Source: WM-3-3 sp041660045 (GTDB lineage: Bacteria; Pseudomonadota; Gammaproteobacteria; Methylococcales; Methylomonadaceae). Taken from it: 64,000 nt of DNA. The position numbers were made by a program, and so were the translations under genes. This document shows, piece after piece, positions 62,229-64,000 of the stretch (position 1 is the first letter of the stretch; every line of letters starts with the position of its first letter). The stretch spans positions 1 through 64,000 of the forward strand of contig JBAZXA010000009.1 of NCBI GenBank assembly GCA_041660045.1. The letters are read 5' to 3'. The notes under the pieces are model-generated. The model saw nothing but the letters and a program-made list of their open reading frames with translations, did not search any database and was not told the origin of the DNA.

Positions 62229-63478
62229 TAGATGGACCGCCAATGCAGAAAAAACTTTTCTTCTGCAAATTTAGCATCGGCATAAAACCCTAGCGCCAAT
62301 TCTTTAAGGGCATGGTCCCATTCATCGCCAATGGTAAATTGGTAAATATCCACCTCAGGGCCAAACGAGTGTTGGAAAGGCGGCCGTTCTATACGCTTAA
62401 AAGGTACCCCTTGCAAAAAGAATTTATGCACGATGCCTATGCGGCTAACCGCAGCTATCTTAAGGCCTTCTAAACTGACATTTTTGGTGATGCCGCTTTT
62501 TTGTACCAATAGATAGATTTCTTTGGCTTCACGCATAGCCTCCGGCAAATTGGCGCGGATAAGGCCGCCAGCCAGGGTAAACGGTAAATAAGGGGAGCGC
62601 GTTTGGCTTAATTGCAATTGCTCAAATAAGCCAGCAAAAGTTGCCTTAAACAATTCTGCCAGCTGCCCATGCCGATAAGGTTCGGTAGCAAACTCTGGTG
62701 TACTATCATGATAAAAACACAGATCGACATAAAAGCACGTTAATTGCTCATAGACTTGGTAGGGATGCGGCGCAATTTCAGCCAGTATATTGCCCAAGTA
62801 ACGTTGTATTTGTACCACGCTTTTCATGCATTGTTTGGCATTAACCAAATCCGTGCCGGACAGGTAAATCGCGGCAATTTCCTGGGTCAATTGGTAATGG
62901 TAAGCTTCTAGTTGATGTACTAAGGCAAGCAACTCGGGCTTTAAAAATGGCACTGCCCCGACACTTCCAAGTGGCGGTATGTAGCGGGCAGAAAGCTGCC
63001 AACTGCCATCAGCCTGCTTTTCAAATTCCGCAAGACGGAAACTATCCAAGGTATCGGGATTTTCTTGCTCGGTAGATAACTCTAGTGACCAGAACCAACA
63101 ATTAACGTTGTCACGTTTAATGCTTTGCTGGCTAGCGTTAGCTGGGGTATTGGTTTCCGGTTGATTGCGCACATGCACATATACCGGTAGCAAAGTACCT
63201 CCAACAAGATTGAGATTGAGTGCTGTGCTCTTGGCATTTTCATTTAACTTTAGCAGCAAGCCTTGCGGCATGACTAAGGTCAGTTCTTCCAGCGATAGCA
63301 CGCCTTCGTTAAACAAGGCCGCATTCCAAAGCAAGCGGTATAGCCCATAGCTAGGGGCTTCTTGCAGACTAAAACGCAATGCGCTATCAGCCAACAAAGA
63401 CTCTTCCTGAGCCCGAAGATGGGCAGGCAATAAGGCCTGCCCCATCGCCCAGAACACTCGAGATAGGCGGTTATACAT
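62228..63478 (-). CDS. tssK: TssK-like baseplate-membrane adaptor
   Basis: The 416-residue protein begins SRVFWAMGQALLPAHLRAQE, close to the TssK start (W-x-x-G-x-x-L-x-PQHFQ). PFTLAGGLIRANLPEAMREA and LVQKSGITKN are in the middle and C-terminal receptor-binding parts. TssK links the wedge to the membrane complex. Slightly shorter than the usual 445. Confidence 0.82.
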   Translation of the reverse strand: MYNRLSRVFWAMGQALLPAHLRAQEESLLADSALRFSLQEAPSYGLYRLLWNAALFNEGVLSLEELTLVMPQGLLLKLNENAKSTALNLNLVGGTLLPVYVHVRNQPETNTPANASQQSIKRDNVNCWFWSLELSTEQENPDTLDSFRLAEFEKQADGSWQLSARYIPPLGSVGAVPFLKPELLALVHQLEAYHYQLTQEIAAIYLSGTDLVNAKQCMKSVVQIQRYLGNILAEIAPHPYQVYEQLTCFYVDLCFYHDSTPEFATEPYRHGQLAELFKATFAGLFEQLQLSQTRSPYLPFTLAGGLIRANLPEAMREAKEIYLLVQKSGITKNVSLEGLKIAAVSRIGIVHKFFLQGVPFKRIERPPFQHSFGPEVDIYQFTIGDEWDHALKELALGFYADAKFAEEKFFLHWRSI

Positions 63479-63520
63479 AAAATAAAATCATATCTACGAG
63501 GTTAAAATGCTGGCTACAGC

Positions 63521-64000
63521 TTATGAACCGCTGACCGCCACGCCCCAGGTTTTTACAAACTTATCCGTATTAGAAACCGCAACATTTATAGTCTGTGCGG
63601 ATTCTTGCGGCATAATGCCAATATACATAGGATAGTTGAGTGGTGAAACAACTTCATTATCATTATCTGCACTAATCTGTAGTGATAAGTCCCCACCGGT
63701 TTTGTAAATTAAACCATTCAAGCTGTTATCACCACTATTAAAGGCTTTGTAATAGACCTTGGCATTTTGGTCATAAGCATAAACATTAAAGGCAAACACC
63801 ACATCATTTTGTGACAAATTTGTGTGTGTTAAGATAGCCACCGCTTTTTGGTTTTCATTACTGACATTGCAGGCAATATTAACCGCATCAGCATAACCAC
63901 CTTGCCAATGGATGCCGGAAATAACGCCCACTGCGGTTACCGTTTGACCATAATCCAAAGGATCGGTTAAGGTCATATCAGCAGTTAACGCTTGCCCGCC
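63521..64000 (-). CDS. Beta-rich protein of the type VI-like operon (partial, runs off window)
   Basis: The frame is open to the window edge, so the start is unseen. An internal ATG lies at 63974-63976. The visible 160 residues are beta-rich, with SGIHWQGGYADAVNIACNVS and SPLNYPMYIGIMPQE, and a C-terminal WGVAVSGS. I do not recognise it. It lies 42 bases upstream of tssK and could be a structural or secreted component. Confidence 0.7.
   Translation of the reverse strand, partial: GGQALTADMTLTDPLDYGQTVTAVGVISGIHWQGGYADAVNIACNVSNENQKAVAILTHTNLSQNDVVFAFNVYAYDQNAKVYYKAFNSGDNSLNGLIYKTGGDLSLQISADNDNEVVSPLNYPMYIGIMPQESAQTINVAVSNTDKFVKTWGVAVSGS

Noticed and set aside
1..64000. CRISPR arrays, rRNA genes, riboswitches, replication origin
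   Set aside because: I read for regularly spaced repeats, rRNA landmarks and a thiamine riboswitch before thiD, and found none. thiD is inside an operon with a 14-base gap, leaving no room for a TPP element.

Overview
The window looks like a chromosomal segment of a gammaproteobacterium, most likely a type I (Methylococcales) methanotroph. The main pointer is the sucrose operon sps-spp-fruK-ams at 26880-32764, an arrangement known from those organisms. No methane-oxidation gene is visible here, so the assignment is an inference. The gene order ruvC-ruvA-ruvB-ybgC-tolQ-tolR-tolA-tolB-pal-cpoB-queE-queC-tRNA-Lys is typical of Gammaproteobacteria.

Layout: 1-1010 holds a broken tyrosine integrase beside tRNA-Lys, a classic integration site. 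1115-11501 is core genome on the minus strand: tRNA-Lys, queuosine precursor genes, the Tol-Pal envelope machine, Holliday-junction resolution genes and a HAD phosphatase. The tolA gene carries a 123-bp tandem repeat. 11662-14803 is one plus-strand operon with a thioredoxin-like protein, hemJ, thiD, thiE and a stand-alone soxYZ pair. 14828-19437 holds a two-gene ABC exporter, an exopolyphosphatase and an unknown membrane-anchored protein. 19482-23625 holds a dihaem cytochrome c peroxidase facing a sigma-54-promoted type IV pilin, which is followed by a TMTC-like membrane glycosyltransferase. Two matching TGACAA-N3-TTGTCA palindromes lie between peroxidase and pilin. 23706-26814 has rpiA and a CPA1 cation/proton antiporter broken by an amber codon and a one-base insertion.

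26880-32764 is the sucrose synthesis and use operon. 33054-35458 has an AT-rich acyltransferase, a RAYT transposase remnant and a LysR regulator. The regulator is divergent from doxX-pirin-nitroreductase-SDR (35579-38312). 38394-41117 holds small genes: a Spy/CpxP-like protein, a DUF2975/XRE pair, a lipoprotein, a BFD-like ferredoxin and a GFA-family protein. 41299-47768 is a TetR-controlled tripartite RND efflux system with two well-formed promoter/operator regions.

47959-53070 is an accessory segment with gene remnants, several REP-like GGGGTCAGAC repeats, an unrecognised 783-residue protein, a VapBC toxin-antitoxin pair and an AT-rich secreted protein.

53115-64000 (continuing beyond the window) is a tightly packed minus-strand operon that I read as a divergent type VI secretion-like contractile system. 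It contains TssK-, TssE-, TssF-, TssL-, TssG- and TssA-like proteins, a spike split into a VgrG-like body and a separate beta-helix-like tail protein, a DUF4280 PAAR-like tip, and a degenerate adenylate-forming (ANL) protein. Sheath, Hcp, ClpV and TssM are not in the window and may lie beyond 64000. This operon is the strongest candidate for an under-described system here.
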